From contig NZ_CP044972.1 in the NCBI RefSeq assembly GCF_010104355.1, positions 310,001 to 374,000 of the forward strand: a DNA stretch of 64,000 nucleotides, written 5' to 3'. Below the pieces are notes generated by a model. The model did not search any database. It was given only the letters and a program-made list of their open reading frames with translations, and was not told the DNA's origin. A program made the translations under genes and the position numbers. Below, piece by piece: positions 42,987 to 51,858 of this stretch. Position 1 is the first letter of the stretch; the number at the start of each line of letters is the position of its first letter. Source of the DNA: Hydrogenophaga sp. PBL-H3 (lineage in GTDB: Bacteria; Pseudomonadota; Gammaproteobacteria; Burkholderiales; Burkholderiaceae_C).

Positions 42987-44039
42987 ATGCAGGTCGCAGC
43001 CAACCAACTCGCCGCCCAACTGCAGCGCGGCCTGAAAAGCCTCTACACGCTGCACGGCGACGAACCGCTGCTGATCCAGGAGGCGGCGGACGCGATCCGC
43101 GCGCAGGCGCGTGCGCAGGGCTGCAGCGAGCGCACGGTGCACACCGTGGCCGGCGCGCACTTTGACTGGGGCGAGGTGCTGGCCAGCGGCGGCTCGATGA
43201 GCCTGTTTTCCGACAAGCAGCTGATCGAGATCCGCATCCCCTCGGGCAAGCCTGGCAAGGACGGGTCGCAGGTGCTGCAGCAGATCGCCCAGCAGGCCGA
43301 GAACAACGACAGCACGGTCACGGTGGTGATCTTGCCCCGGCTGGACATGGCCACGCAGAAGGGCGCGTGGTTTGCCGCCCTCGACAGCTTTGGCGTGTCA
43401 GTGCGCGTGGAGCCCGTGGACCGCAAGGCCTTGCCGCAGTGGATTGCGCAGCGCCTGCAACTGCAGGGCCAACGGGTCTTGGCGGGGGAGGAGGGCCAGC
43501 GCACGCTGCAGTTTTTTGCCGACCGCGTGGAGGGCAACCTGCTGGCCGCGCACCAGGAGATCCAGAAGCTCGCGTTGCTGCACCCGGCGGGCGAGCTGTC
43601 GCTGGAGCAAGTGGAGTCGGCCGTGCTCAACGTGGCGCGATACGACGCTTTCAAACTCGCCGAGGCGGTGCTGGGCGGGCAGAGCGTGCGCGTGCAGCGC
43701 ATGCTCGACGGCCTGCAGGCCGAGGGCGAAGCGCCGGTGCTGGTGCACTGGGCGCTGGCCGAAGACATTCGCACACTGCACCGCGTGCGCACCGCACTCG
43801 ATGCCGGCCGCCCGCTGCCCATGGCACTTCGCGAGAACCGCGTGTGGGGCGTGAAAGAGAAGCTCATGGAGCGCGCGCTCCCCTTGCTGAACATGGCCAC
43901 GCTCACGAAATGGCTGGACGACGCGCACACGGTGGACGGCATCGTCAAAGGCCTCAAGTCACCGGGCTGGCCGGCCGATCCCTGGCAGGCCTTGCAGCAG
44001 ATGGCGATGAAAGTGACGCTGGGCTGCAGCTTGAGGTGA
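42987..44039 (+). CDS. holA: DNA polymerase III subunit delta
   Basis: 350 residues. N-terminal LYTLHGDEPLLIQEAADAIRAQA near 19-41, mid region DRVEGNLLAAHQEIQKLALL near 175 and a C-terminal helical collar (LDDAHTVDGIVKGL). Opens the beta clamp within the clamp loader. Last gene of the conserved leuS-lptE-holA block; the next gene is convergent. Confidence 0.95.
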   Translation: MQVAANQLAAQLQRGLKSLYTLHGDEPLLIQEAADAIRAQARAQGCSERTVHTVAGAHFDWGEVLASGGSMSLFSDKQLIEIRIPSGKPGKDGSQVLQQIAQQAENNDSTVTVVILPRLDMATQKGAWFAALDSFGVSVRVEPVDRKALPQWIAQRLQLQGQRVLAGEEGQRTLQFFADRVEGNLLAAHQEIQKLALLHPAGELSLEQVESAVLNVARYDAFKLAEAVLGGQSVRVQRMLDGLQAEGEAPVLVHWALAEDIRTLHRVRTALDAGRPLPMALRENRVWGVKEKLMERALPLLNMATLTKWLDDAHTVDGIVKGLKSPGWPADPWQALQQMAMKVTLGCSLR

Positions 44040-44043
44040 TGGC

Positions 44044-45003
44044 TCAGGCCCGTTGCTGGGCCGCCTCACGGAAATCACTCGGAGAAACCCCCGTGTGTTC
44101 CCGAAACACGCGGCTGAAATGTGCCGTGTTGTTGAAGCCCCAGGAGAACGCGATGTCGGTGATGGTGCGTTGCGTACCGCCGCTCTGGCGCAGCTCGCGC
44201 ATGCAGGCCTGGATGCGCTGGCGCTGGATGTAATGCGCTGGCGTGTCCTCTTCCGCGCTGAACGCGTTGTGCAGGTGGCGCTTGCTGCAGTTCAGCGCCT
44301 GCGCAATGTGGTCCAGCGTGAGTGACGGGTCGCGCAGGTGCTGCCCGATGTGCTCGCGGATGCGGTCTCTGAAGGCTTCGAGCTGCGTCACGCTGTTCTC
44401 GCGGCCCGCGAGTTCCTGCAAGGACAAGCGCACCAGCTCCACGATGAGCTCACCCGCGCCGCGCGCCGCTGTCTCGCTCATTTGCGGCAGCTCCTGGTAG
44501 GTGCTGCGCATGGTCTCCAGCGCCACGCGTGCGATGCCGCTCACACCGCCCACGTGCCGCGCCATCAGCGGCTCCAGCTTGATGCCGCGCTCGGTCAACT
44601 GTTCCTTGGGCAGCATCACGATCAGGTGTTCCACCCGCTCGGGGTTGGCAATTTCGTAGCTGCCCGTGGTGTCGTAAATCGCCCAGCCGCCGGGCCGCAC
44701 CCAGGCCTCGCGCCCTTGCTGTTGCACCGTCGCGCTGCCCTGCCAGGGCGCCACGATCTTGAGGAAGGCGCGGTCGTTGGCGCGCGCCAGTTGTGGGCTC
44801 TTCAGCACGCGGTGGCGGTTGGCTTCGAGCTTGGTGAGCACCACATCACCCGCGGTCGATGCGCTCATGTGGCCGTCAAAGCCGGTGTCGCCGTAGAGGT
44901 CGGACTCCAGCCCGCCGAAGTGTGTCCAGACCCAGTCGCGCCAGATGGCGGCGCGCTCGATCGGCGCAACGCTGTCGGTGCTCATCACGGAGGCAACGGC
45001 CAT
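44044..45003 (-). CDS. AraC family transcriptional regulator
   Basis: 319 residues from ATG 45003 (GGAGA 6 bases upstream). The N-terminal sensor (about 1-200) is of the FeaR/AraC-binding-like type (FLKIVAPWQGSATVQQQGREA); the C-terminal AraC domain has two helix-turn-helix units, LTLDHIAQALNCSKRHLHNAF near 235 and TITDIAFSWGFNNTAHFSRVF near 285. It is divergent from the liv-type operon across 195 bases and probably controls it. The inducer is unknown. Confidence 0.88.
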   Translation of the reverse strand: MAVASVMSTDSVAPIERAAIWRDWVWTHFGGLESDLYGDTGFDGHMSASTAGDVVLTKLEANRHRVLKSPQLARANDRAFLKIVAPWQGSATVQQQGREAWVRPGGWAIYDTTGSYEIANPERVEHLIVMLPKEQLTERGIKLEPLMARHVGGVSGIARVALETMRSTYQELPQMSETAARGAGELIVELVRLSLQELAGRENSVTQLEAFRDRIREHIGQHLRDPSLTLDHIAQALNCSKRHLHNAFSAEEDTPAHYIQRQRIQACMRELRQSGGTQRTITDIAFSWGFNNTAHFSRVFREHTGVSPSDFREAAQQRA

Positions 45004-45034
45004 GGGGGTCTCCGGGGGGTGGTCAGAAGCACAA

Positions 45035-45040
45035 ATTATC
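45035..45040 (-). promoter_or_regulatory. Putative -10 box of the araC-type gene
   Basis: Minus strand GATAAT, 32 bases before the ATG at 45003. No clear -35 box is seen. Confidence 0.3.
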
Positions 45041-45069
45041 GGCCGCGCCCACCGTCCCCGCGGACCGTG

Positions 45070-45113
45070 TGCTTGAGGGTTTACCCGAGGCGCCATGCAC
45101 GTTCCGTCAAGCA
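45070..45113. promoter_or_regulatory. Candidate AraC-family operator
   Basis: TGCTTGA (45070-45076) and TCAAGCA (45107-45113) form a 7-bp inverted repeat 37 bases apart (start to start) in the spacer shared by the regulator and the transporter operon. Purely symmetry-based. Confidence 0.3.
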
Positions 45114-45198
45114 GGTAGTGCACCCACAGCACAGCGCGCCACCGCGCCCGTGCCTACCATGCGGTTCTCAGCCAATCCACACCCGCAGGAGACACAAC

Positions 45199-46398
45199 AT
45201 GGTTCAAGCCAATCGCCGTCTGGTCATCAAGGGCGCCGCCGCCGCGGTCGGCGCCATGTCGTTCGCTCCCGGGCTCATGGCGCAGTCCGCGCCGGTGCGC
45301 ATCGGCTATTCGATGTCGCGCACCGGCCCGTGGACGGGCGGCGCGCAGGTGAGCCAGGAGCCCAACTATTTGCTCTGGGCCGAGCAGCAGAACGCTGCGG
45401 GCGGCCTCGATGTGAAAGGCGTCAAGCGCCAGATCGAGCTCATCAGCAGCGACGACCGCAGCGACACCGAGACCGTGGTGCGCACCTACGAAAAACTCAT
45501 GGGCAGCGACAAGGTCGACCTGGTGCTGCCGCCCTGGGGCTCCAACGCCAACTTCGCCGTGGCCCCGCTGGCCAACCGCTTCCAGTACCCGTTTCTTGCG
45601 CCCACCGCGCTCTCGCGCCGCCTGGTCGAGATGAAGCTGCCGTATTTCTTCCTCATGCTGCAGCAGCCCGCGCCCATGACCAACGCGCTGGTGGACATGC
45701 TCAAGGCCAACGGCGTGAAAACCGTGGCGCTGATCTACGTGGACGACCTGTTTGGTCTGGAGAACTACGCCGCATTCAAGGTGGCGCTGCAGGGTAGCGG
45801 CATCACCATGGTGGAAGACAAGAGCTACCCCGGTGGCGTGAAAGATCTCTCGCCCGTGCTGCGCTCCATGAAGGACAAGAACCCCGACGCCTTCGTGGGC
45901 TTCACCTACCCGCCCGACACCATCCTGGCCAGCCGCCAGGCCAAGGAAGTGGGCTTCAACCCGAAGTTCTTCTACGCCTCGGTGGGCACCGCCTTCCAGC
46001 TCTACCGCAACGTGATGACCCCCGCCGGTGCCGAAGGCGTGCTGGGCATGGGCTCGTGGAACGGCAAGACCAGCCCGGGTGCCAAGGCCTACTTCGACGC
46101 GCACACCAAGAAGTTCGCCGGCAAGGAACCCGACCGCTGGGCCAGCGGCGCTTGCTGGGCCAGCCTGGAGATCCTCACCAAGGCGGTGAAGGCGCAGGGC
46201 CTGGACCGCAAGGCCATCCGCGACTTTGTGGCCGGCAACACGCACAAGACCATCCTGGGCGACATCAAGTTCAACGGCAGTGAAAACGTGGGCACGCCGG
46301 GCACGGTGGGGCAGTGGCAGAACGGAGAGTTCGAGGTGGTGTGGCCGAAGACGGTTGCCACGGCTGCTTTGAACCCCAGCAAGCCTGTGTGGAAATAA
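45199..46398 (+). CDS. Branched-chain-amino-acid-type ABC transporter substrate-binding protein
   Basis: 399 residues. The signal peptide has a twin-arginine-like start (NRRLVIKGAAAA), ending AQS near 30, so Tat export is possible. Mature part is a type I periplasmic binding fold (RIGYSMSRTGPWTGGAQVSQ, DDRSDTETVVRTYEKLM). This LivK-like group also binds aromatic acids and other organic acids. AGGAGA precedes ATG 45199. It is followed by livH, livM, livG and livF, with REP-like hairpins in some of the spacers. Confidence 0.88.
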   Translation: MVQANRRLVIKGAAAAVGAMSFAPGLMAQSAPVRIGYSMSRTGPWTGGAQVSQEPNYLLWAEQQNAAGGLDVKGVKRQIELISSDDRSDTETVVRTYEKLMGSDKVDLVLPPWGSNANFAVAPLANRFQYPFLAPTALSRRLVEMKLPYFFLMLQQPAPMTNALVDMLKANGVKTVALIYVDDLFGLENYAAFKVALQGSGITMVEDKSYPGGVKDLSPVLRSMKDKNPDAFVGFTYPPDTILASRQAKEVGFNPKFFYASVGTAFQLYRNVMTPAGAEGVLGMGSWNGKTSPGAKAYFDAHTKKFAGKEPDRWASGACWASLEILTKAVKAQGLDRKAIRDFVAGNTHKTILGDIKFNGSENVGTPGTVGQWQNGEFEVVWPKTVATAALNPSKPVWK

Positions 46399-46441
46399 GC
46401 GCCTTCGTTTACCCGCACATCCGTTCGGACGGAGCCCAATT

Positions 46442-46517
46442 CCGTTCGGGCTGAGCCTGTCGAAGCCCATCCACATCCCGTTCGTGTGAGCCCTTCGACA
46501 GGCTCAGGGCGAACGGG
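46442..46517. repeat. REP-like inverted pair between the binding protein gene and livH
   Basis: Unit CGTTCGGGCTGAGCCTGTCGA (given here to the 21st base less one; unit spans 46442-46468) and its inverted partner at 46489-46517, with core CCTGTCGAAG / CTTCGACAGG. The two can fold into a long hairpin. The same family recurs at 48484-48560 and 50206-50330 and nowhere else in the window. Confidence 0.85.
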
Positions 46518-46543
46518 GTTGTGTTTCCGGTCCCCCAAATCAC

Positions 46544-47446
46544 ATGTCCTTTTCCGCCTGGCTCGAACTCCTCGCCTCCGGTCTCATCACCGGGGGCATC
46601 TACGCGCTCGTCGCGCTCGGGCTGAACCTGCAGTACGGGCTGATGCGCATCCTCAACATCGCGCACGGCGAGTTCTTGATGGTGGGGGCCTACCTCACCT
46701 GGATGGCGCAGACTTCGCTCGGCCTGAACCCGCTCTTCATGGTGCCGGTGTCGTTTGCCATGCTGTTCGTGCTGGGCTGGGTGATCCACCGCTTGTGTTT
46801 CCGCCGCCTGACCGCCACTTCGCCCAACCTCGACATCTTTGAAGCGCGCGGCCTCATGGTGGCCTTCGGTCTCATGTTTCTGGTGCAGAACTTCGCGTCG
46901 TGGATGTGGGGCGGCGATTTGCGCGGCTACGACTTCCTGACCGAACCGGTGCAGATTCCGCTGCCCGACGGCACCGCCCAGTTCGCCGGCAACAAGCTGC
47001 TGGTGTTCGCGCTGGCCCTGCTGTTCTCGGGCGCGCTCATCGTGCTGATGCGCACCACGCTGCTGGGCAAGGGCGTGCGCGCGCTCATGCAGTCGCCCAC
47101 CGGCGCGCAGCTCATGGGCATCAACACCCAGCGCCTGCACCCGCTCATGTTCGGCATCGGCCTGGGCCTCTCGGGCGTGGCCGGCGCACTCCTGTCCATG
47201 TCGTACACCATCAGCCCGTCCATGGGCGAGCCCTACACCGTCACCGCGCTCATCGTCATCACGCTGGGCGGCTTCGGCAGCATGGGCGGCGCGCTGGCCG
47301 GTGGTCTGTTGCTGGGCGTCATTGAAGCCCTGGGCATGCATTTCACCAACCCCTCGCTCAAGGCCTTGTTGAGCTACGTGGTCTTCATCAGTGTGCTGTT
47401 GCTGCGGCCTGAAGGACTCTTCACCCGGAAAAGCCGCAAGTCATGA
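46544..47446 (+). CDS. livH: Branched-chain amino acid ABC transporter permease LivH
   Basis: 300 residues, about eight membrane helices, with family signatures LVALGLNLQYGLMRILNIAHGEF near 23-45 and a cytoplasmic loop GVRALMQSPTGAQLMGIN near 176. One of two permeases of the LIV importer. Its stop overlaps livM (ATGA at 47443). A REP-like hairpin separates it from the binding protein gene. Confidence 0.93.
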   Translation: MSFSAWLELLASGLITGGIYALVALGLNLQYGLMRILNIAHGEFLMVGAYLTWMAQTSLGLNPLFMVPVSFAMLFVLGWVIHRLCFRRLTATSPNLDIFEARGLMVAFGLMFLVQNFASWMWGGDLRGYDFLTEPVQIPLPDGTAQFAGNKLLVFALALLFSGALIVLMRTTLLGKGVRALMQSPTGAQLMGINTQRLHPLMFGIGLGLSGVAGALLSMSYTISPSMGEPYTVTALIVITLGGFGSMGGALAGGLLLGVIEALGMHFTNPSLKALLSYVVFISVLLLRPEGLFTRKSRKS

Positions 47447-48471
47447 ACTCAAGACAATTCCTCATCCGCGACCTGCTGGTCCTCTTCGGCCTCACCGGCT
47501 GGGCCATCGCGCTGCCGGGTTTCGCCAGCGAGTTCGCCGTGTCCATGGCGCTCACCTGCCTGATGTACATCGCGCTCTCGTCGAGCTGGGCGCTGTTCTG
47601 CGGCACCACGCGCTACCTGTCGCTCGCCACCTCGGCCTTCTTCGGCATCGGCGCCTACACCAGCGCCATCTTGCTGGAGCAGGTGTCGTGGGCACAGGCC
47701 ATCGGCCTGGGTGCGCTGATTGCCGCCGGCGTGGCGGTGGTCATGGGCGCGGCCGTGCTGCACCTGCGCGGCACCTACTTCGCGGTGCTCACCTTCGGCA
47801 TGACCGAGCTCATCCGCCACGCCATCAGCTACTTCGAGAAAAGCGTCACCGGCACCGTGGGCCGCGTGCTCATGGTGGTGCCCGATCGCGACACCATCTA
47901 CCTCACCGTGCTCGCGCTCGCCGTGATCACGGTGGCGCTGTCCATCACCATCCGGCGCACGCGCTTTGGTCTCGCCATGCTGGGTATTGGCGCCGACGAG
48001 CAGCGCGCCCAGACGCTTGGCGTGAACACGCGCTGGGTCAAGGTGGCGGGCTTCGCGCTCACCGCCGCGGTGGCTGGCGCGGTGGGCGCGGCCATGTCGG
48101 TGCGCTGGACCTACATCGACCCGCACACCGTGTTCAACCCCTTCATCGGTTTCCAGACCGTGCTGATCGCGCTCATCGGCGGTGCGGCCACGCTGTGGGG
48201 CCCGCTGATCGCGGCAATAGTCTTCAGCGTGCTGGCCGAAACGCTGCGCCTGCAGGTGCCGCAGATCTACATGATGTCGCTGGGCCTGTTGCTCATTCTC
48301 TCGGTGCTGTATCTGCCGGGTGGCCTCGCTTCGCTGCGCACCGAGACCTTCCGCGGCTGGCGCGATGGCGCCAAGGCCTGGTGGATCGAGACGCGCGACG
48401 ACCTGAGTGGCGAGACGAAACGCCGCAAGCTCCGCGACAAACAATTGAGGGAGCGCCGCGATGTGTTTTGA
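47443..48471 (+). CDS. livM: Branched-chain amino acid ABC transporter permease LivM
   Basis: 342 residues with about nine membrane helices; the LivM loop RFGLAMLGIGADEQRAQTLG lies near 173-192. The C-terminal 45 residues are strongly charged (KAWWIETRDDLSGETKRRKLRDKQ) and cytoplasmic, longer than in E. coli LivM. Pairs with LivH. A REP-like hairpin lies directly downstream. Confidence 0.93.
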   Translation: MNSRQFLIRDLLVLFGLTGWAIALPGFASEFAVSMALTCLMYIALSSSWALFCGTTRYLSLATSAFFGIGAYTSAILLEQVSWAQAIGLGALIAAGVAVVMGAAVLHLRGTYFAVLTFGMTELIRHAISYFEKSVTGTVGRVLMVVPDRDTIYLTVLALAVITVALSITIRRTRFGLAMLGIGADEQRAQTLGVNTRWVKVAGFALTAAVAGAVGAAMSVRWTYIDPHTVFNPFIGFQTVLIALIGGAATLWGPLIAAIVFSVLAETLRLQVPQIYMMSLGLLLILSVLYLPGGLASLRTETFRGWRDGAKAWWIETRDDLSGETKRRKLRDKQLRERRDVF

Positions 48472-48483
48472 AGTGAAGCAAGC

Positions 48484-48560
48484 TCCGTTCGGGCTGAGCC
48501 TGTCGAAGCCCCTCCACGCCCTCGTTGCAAGAGCCCTTCGACAGGCTCAGGGCGAACGGG
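48484..48560. repeat. REP-like inverted pair between livM and livG
   Basis: Units at 48484-48511 and 48531-48560 are near-identical to the pair at 46442-46517, in the same order and orientation. It starts 13 bases after the livM stop and ends 35 before livG. Confidence 0.85.
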
Positions 48561-48594
48561 GGGTTGTGGCTCATGGCGCAACAAGAGGCCGGAC

Positions 48595-49377
48595 ATGACC
48601 CCACAACCCCTGCTCGACGCCCGCGACATCACCGTGCGCTTCGGCGGCCTCACCGCGGTGGATGCTGTGAGCGCGCGTTTCATGCCGGGCGAACTCGTCG
48701 GCATCATCGGCCCCAACGGTGCGGGCAAAACGACCTTCTTCAACGCCATCTCGGGCGTGACCAAGCCCACCAGCGGCGCACTCACGGTGCAGGGGCGCGA
48801 ACTCAGCGGCCAGGGCCCGCACCGCTTTGCGGCCAGTGGTCTCGCCCGCACCTTCCAGACCCCGCGCACCTTCGCCGACATGCTCGTGCGCGACAACATC
48901 GCCTTCGGTCTGAAGTTCGCAGGGCGGCGCCCGCGCAAGTACCTCTGGTGGGGCGAAGAGACCACGGTGCCGTGGGTGCTGCGCACGCCCGAGAGCATCC
49001 TCGGCCTCATTGGCCTGGGTGCCCAGGCCGATCTGCCGGCCGCGGCCATCACGCCGTCGCAGCAGCGCCTGCTGGAGATCGGCATGGCGCTGGCCACGCG
49101 CCCGCGCATGCTGCTGCTCGACGAAGTGGCCGCCGGCCTGACTGAGAACGAAGTGGAGGAGATGGCGCGCCTGATTCGCCGCTTGCGCGACGAGCTCGAC
49201 CTCACCGTGGTCTGGATCGAACACGCCGTGACCACGCTGCTGCGCCATGTGGAGCGGGTGATCGTGCTGCACCAGGGCAAGAAGATTGCCGACGGCACAC
49301 CGGCCGAGGTGGTGCGCAACGCCGAGGTGATCGAGGCCTACCTGGGCGACGAGATGAACGAGGAGACCACCGCATGA
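48595..49377 (+). CDS. livG: Branched-chain amino acid ABC transporter ATP-binding protein LivG
   Basis: 260 residues. Walker A GPNGAGKTTFFNAIS near 39-53, a divergent signature TPSQQRLLEIGMALATRP (family norm is LSYGQQR), Walker B MLLLDEVAAGLT near 171, and switch His in WIEHAVTTLL. The ABC signature here reads ITPSQQRL, lacking the usual LSxGQ; this is seen directly and may mean an altered ATPase. Overlaps livF by 4 bases. Confidence 0.92.
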   Translation: MTPQPLLDARDITVRFGGLTAVDAVSARFMPGELVGIIGPNGAGKTTFFNAISGVTKPTSGALTVQGRELSGQGPHRFAASGLARTFQTPRTFADMLVRDNIAFGLKFAGRRPRKYLWWGEETTVPWVLRTPESILGLIGLGAQADLPAAAITPSQQRLLEIGMALATRPRMLLLDEVAAGLTENEVEEMARLIRRLRDELDLTVVWIEHAVTTLLRHVERVIVLHQGKKIADGTPAEVVRNAEVIEAYLGDEMNEETTA

Positions 49378-50192
49378 TGTGGTACCGCCCCACCCCCTTC
49401 GAACTCGGCGGCGGTGCGCGCGCACGCCTCAAGGTGAACGGCCTCTCGGCCGGCTACGGCGCCTTCCTGGTGCTGCGCGATCTGAAGCTCGACATCCAGC
49501 CCGGCCTCACCGTGGTGCTCGGCCCCAACGGCGCGGGCAAGACCACGCTGCTCAAGGCGCTCAACGGCCTGATTCCGCGCGGTGGCTCGGTGCTGCTCGA
49601 CGGCGCCGAGATGCCCGAGAAGACGCATGAAATCGTGCAGGCCGGTGTGGCCCTGGTGCCCGAAGGCCGCCAGTTGTTTCCCCAACTCACCGTGACCGAG
49701 AACCTCGAACTCGGCGGCTGGCTGGTGCCCAAGGCGCAACGCGCCGAGCGCCTGGCCCGGGCCTTCGTGGACTTTCCCAAACTCAAGGAGCGCGCCACGC
49801 AACTGGCCGGCACCATGAGCGGCGGCGAGCAGCAGATGGTGGCTGTCGCGCGCGCCATGATGTGCGCGCCGCGCCTGCTCATGCTCGACGAACCCTCGCT
49901 GGGTCTCGCGCCCAAGATGGTGGATGAACTGCTCACCATCGTGCGCCGCATTGCCGATGCCGGCACCACGGTGTTGATGGTGGAGCAGAACGTGAAGAAG
50001 GCGCTCGCGGTGGCCGACCGGGGCTACGTGATGGAGCGTGGCATGCTGGTGGCCAGCGGCCCGGCCAAGCTGCTCGCGCGCTCCACCGTGATCCGCGAGG
50101 CCTACCTCGGCGCCGACAAAGACCCCGCCACCGGCACCACCAGTGCGGCCAATGCCGTGCAGCGAAAGAAGGCTGTGGCTGCGACAACCTGA
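49374..50192 (+). CDS. livF: Branched-chain amino acid ABC transporter ATP-binding protein LivF
   Basis: 272 residues. Walker A GPNGAGKTTLLKALN near 55-69, signature MSGGEQQMVAVARAMM near 149-164, Walker B LLMLDEPSLGLAP near 169. Compared with typical LivF (about 235 residues) it has some 20 extra residues at each end. Second ATPase of the importer. Confidence 0.93.
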   Translation: MMWYRPTPFELGGGARARLKVNGLSAGYGAFLVLRDLKLDIQPGLTVVLGPNGAGKTTLLKALNGLIPRGGSVLLDGAEMPEKTHEIVQAGVALVPEGRQLFPQLTVTENLELGGWLVPKAQRAERLARAFVDFPKLKERATQLAGTMSGGEQQMVAVARAMMCAPRLLMLDEPSLGLAPKMVDELLTIVRRIADAGTTVLMVEQNVKKALAVADRGYVMERGMLVASGPAKLLARSTVIREAYLGADKDPATGTTSAANAVQRKKAVAATT

Positions 50193-50205
50193 ACCCAATC
50201 ACCTC

Positions 50206-50330
50206 TGTTCGCCCTGAGCCTGTCGAAGGGCTCACCCACCCAATGGCGTGAAGGCTTCGACAGGCTCAGCCCGAACCGTGTTGTTCCGATCATCCTGAGC
50301 TTGTCGAAGGGCAGGCTCAGCCCGAACGGG
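50206..50330. repeat. REP-like repeat cluster (three units) between livF and the aldehyde dehydrogenase gene
   Basis: Units at 50206-50238, 50250-50280 (inverted) and a compound unit at 50292-50330 whose halves read CCTGAGCTTGTCGAAGGG and CAGGCTCAGCCCGAACGG. The core is the same as in the two other spacers. Longest and most rearranged of the three clusters. Confidence 0.85.
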
Positions 50331-50379
50331 ATCTTGCCCAGTCCAAACGGTTTCATTTCTGATTTCAAAGGAGAACCCC

Positions 50380-51834
50380 ATGTCCGACATGTCCATGCTC
50401 ATCAACGGCCTCAAAGTCACGGCCGAAAAAGGCGCCACCTTCGAGCGCCGCAACCCGCTCGACGGCAGCGTGGCCACGCGCGCGCCCGCCGCCTCACCGG
50501 CCGACGCCGTGATGGCGGTGGAAGCCGCCGCCGAGGCCTTCAAGACCTGGAGCGAAACCGGCCCGAGCGCGCGCCGCGCTCTGCTGCTCAAGGCGGCCGA
50601 CGCGCTGGAAGCCAAGACGCCGGCCTTCATCGAGGCCGTGTCGGCCGAGACCGGTGCCACCGGCATGTGGGGCGGCTTCAACGTGATGCTGGCCGCCGGC
50701 ATGATCCGCGAGGCCGCCGCGCTCACCACCCAGGTGGCGGGGGAGGTGATCCCGTCGGATGTGCCCGGATCGCTGGCCATGGGTGTGCGCCAGCCCGCCG
50801 GTGTGGTGCTGGGCATCGCGCCGTGGAATGCGCCTGTCATCCTGGCCGTGCGTGCCATCTGCGTGCCACTGGCGTGTGGCAACACGGTGGTCTTGAAAGG
50901 CAGCGAGAACTGCCCGCGCACCCACCAGCTGATCATCGAGGCGTTTCAGGACGCGGGCTTCCCGCCCGGCGTGGTGAACTACATCACCAACGCGCCAGCC
51001 GATGCGGGCGCCGTGGTCGAGGCCATGGTCGCCCACCCGGCGGTGCGCCGCGTGAACTTCACCGGCTCCACCAAGGTCGGCAAGATCATTGCGATGACCT
51101 GCGCGAAGTACCTGAAGCCCGTGGTGCTGGAGCTCGGTGGCAAGGCGCCGCTGGTGATCCTGGACGACGCCAACCTGGACGATGCGGTCAATGGTGCGGC
51201 CTTCGGCAGCTTTGCCAACAGCGGCCAGATCTGCATGAGCACCGAACGCATCATCGTGGACAGCAAGATTGCAGACGCCTTCGTGAAGAAGTTCAGCGAC
51301 AAGGCCAAGGCCCTGCCCCTGGGCGACCCGCGCAAGCCCGAGCCGGTGGTGCTGGGCTCGGTGATCGGCATGAGCACGGTGCACCACTGCAACGAACTGA
51401 TCGACGACGCGCTGGCCAAGGGCGCCAAGCTCGCGTGTGGCGGCAAGGCCGACACCACGCTCATGCCCGCCACCGTGCTCGACTTTGTCACCCCTGCCAT
51501 GCGCATCTACCACGAAGAAACCTTCGGCCCGGTGAAATGCGTGGTGCGCGTGAACGGCGTAGAAGAGGCGATTGCCTGTGCCAACGACAACGAATACGGC
51601 CTCTCGGCCGCCGTGTTCGGTGGCGACATCGCGCGCGCCTTCAACGTGGCACGAAAGATCGACAGCGGCATCTGCCACGTGAACGGCCCGACCGTGCACG
51701 ACGAAGCGCAGATGCCGTTTGGCGGCGTGAAGGGCTCGGGCATCGGGCGCTTCGGCGGCAAGGCCGGCATCGCCGAGTTCACCGAGCTGCGGTGGATCAC
51801 GGTGCAGACCACCCCGCGGCACTACCCGTTCTGA
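50380..51834 (+). CDS. NAD(P)+-dependent aldehyde dehydrogenase
   Basis: 484 residues. Catalytic Glu in VVLELGGKAPLVILDDANL near 249, catalytic Cys in NSGQICMSTER near 286, cofactor region FTGSTKVGKIIA near 227. It resembles aldehyde dehydrogenases acting on aromatic aldehydes (vanillin or salicylaldehyde type), but the substrate is not settled by sequence. Strong AAGGAG before ATG 50380. It follows the LIV-type transporter and converges with the molybdenum hydroxylase operon, pointing to one catabolic programme. Confidence 0.88.
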   Translation: MSDMSMLINGLKVTAEKGATFERRNPLDGSVATRAPAASPADAVMAVEAAAEAFKTWSETGPSARRALLLKAADALEAKTPAFIEAVSAETGATGMWGGFNVMLAAGMIREAAALTTQVAGEVIPSDVPGSLAMGVRQPAGVVLGIAPWNAPVILAVRAICVPLACGNTVVLKGSENCPRTHQLIIEAFQDAGFPPGVVNYITNAPADAGAVVEAMVAHPAVRRVNFTGSTKVGKIIAMTCAKYLKPVVLELGGKAPLVILDDANLDDAVNGAAFGSFANSGQICMSTERIIVDSKIADAFVKKFSDKAKALPLGDPRKPEPVVLGSVIGMSTVHHCNELIDDALAKGAKLACGGKADTTLMPATVLDFVTPAMRIYHEETFGPVKCVVRVNGVEEAIACANDNEYGLSAAVFGGDIARAFNVARKIDSGICHVNGPTVHDEAQMPFGGVKGSGIGRFGGKAGIAEFTELRWITVQTTPRHYPF

Positions 51835-51858
51835 ACCCGGGCAGGGCGCGCTGGATCG

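Noticed and set aside
46442-50330. Regular repeats as a possible CRISPR array
   Set aside because: The units are inverted pairs in separate spacers, spacing is irregular, and no cas gene is present.
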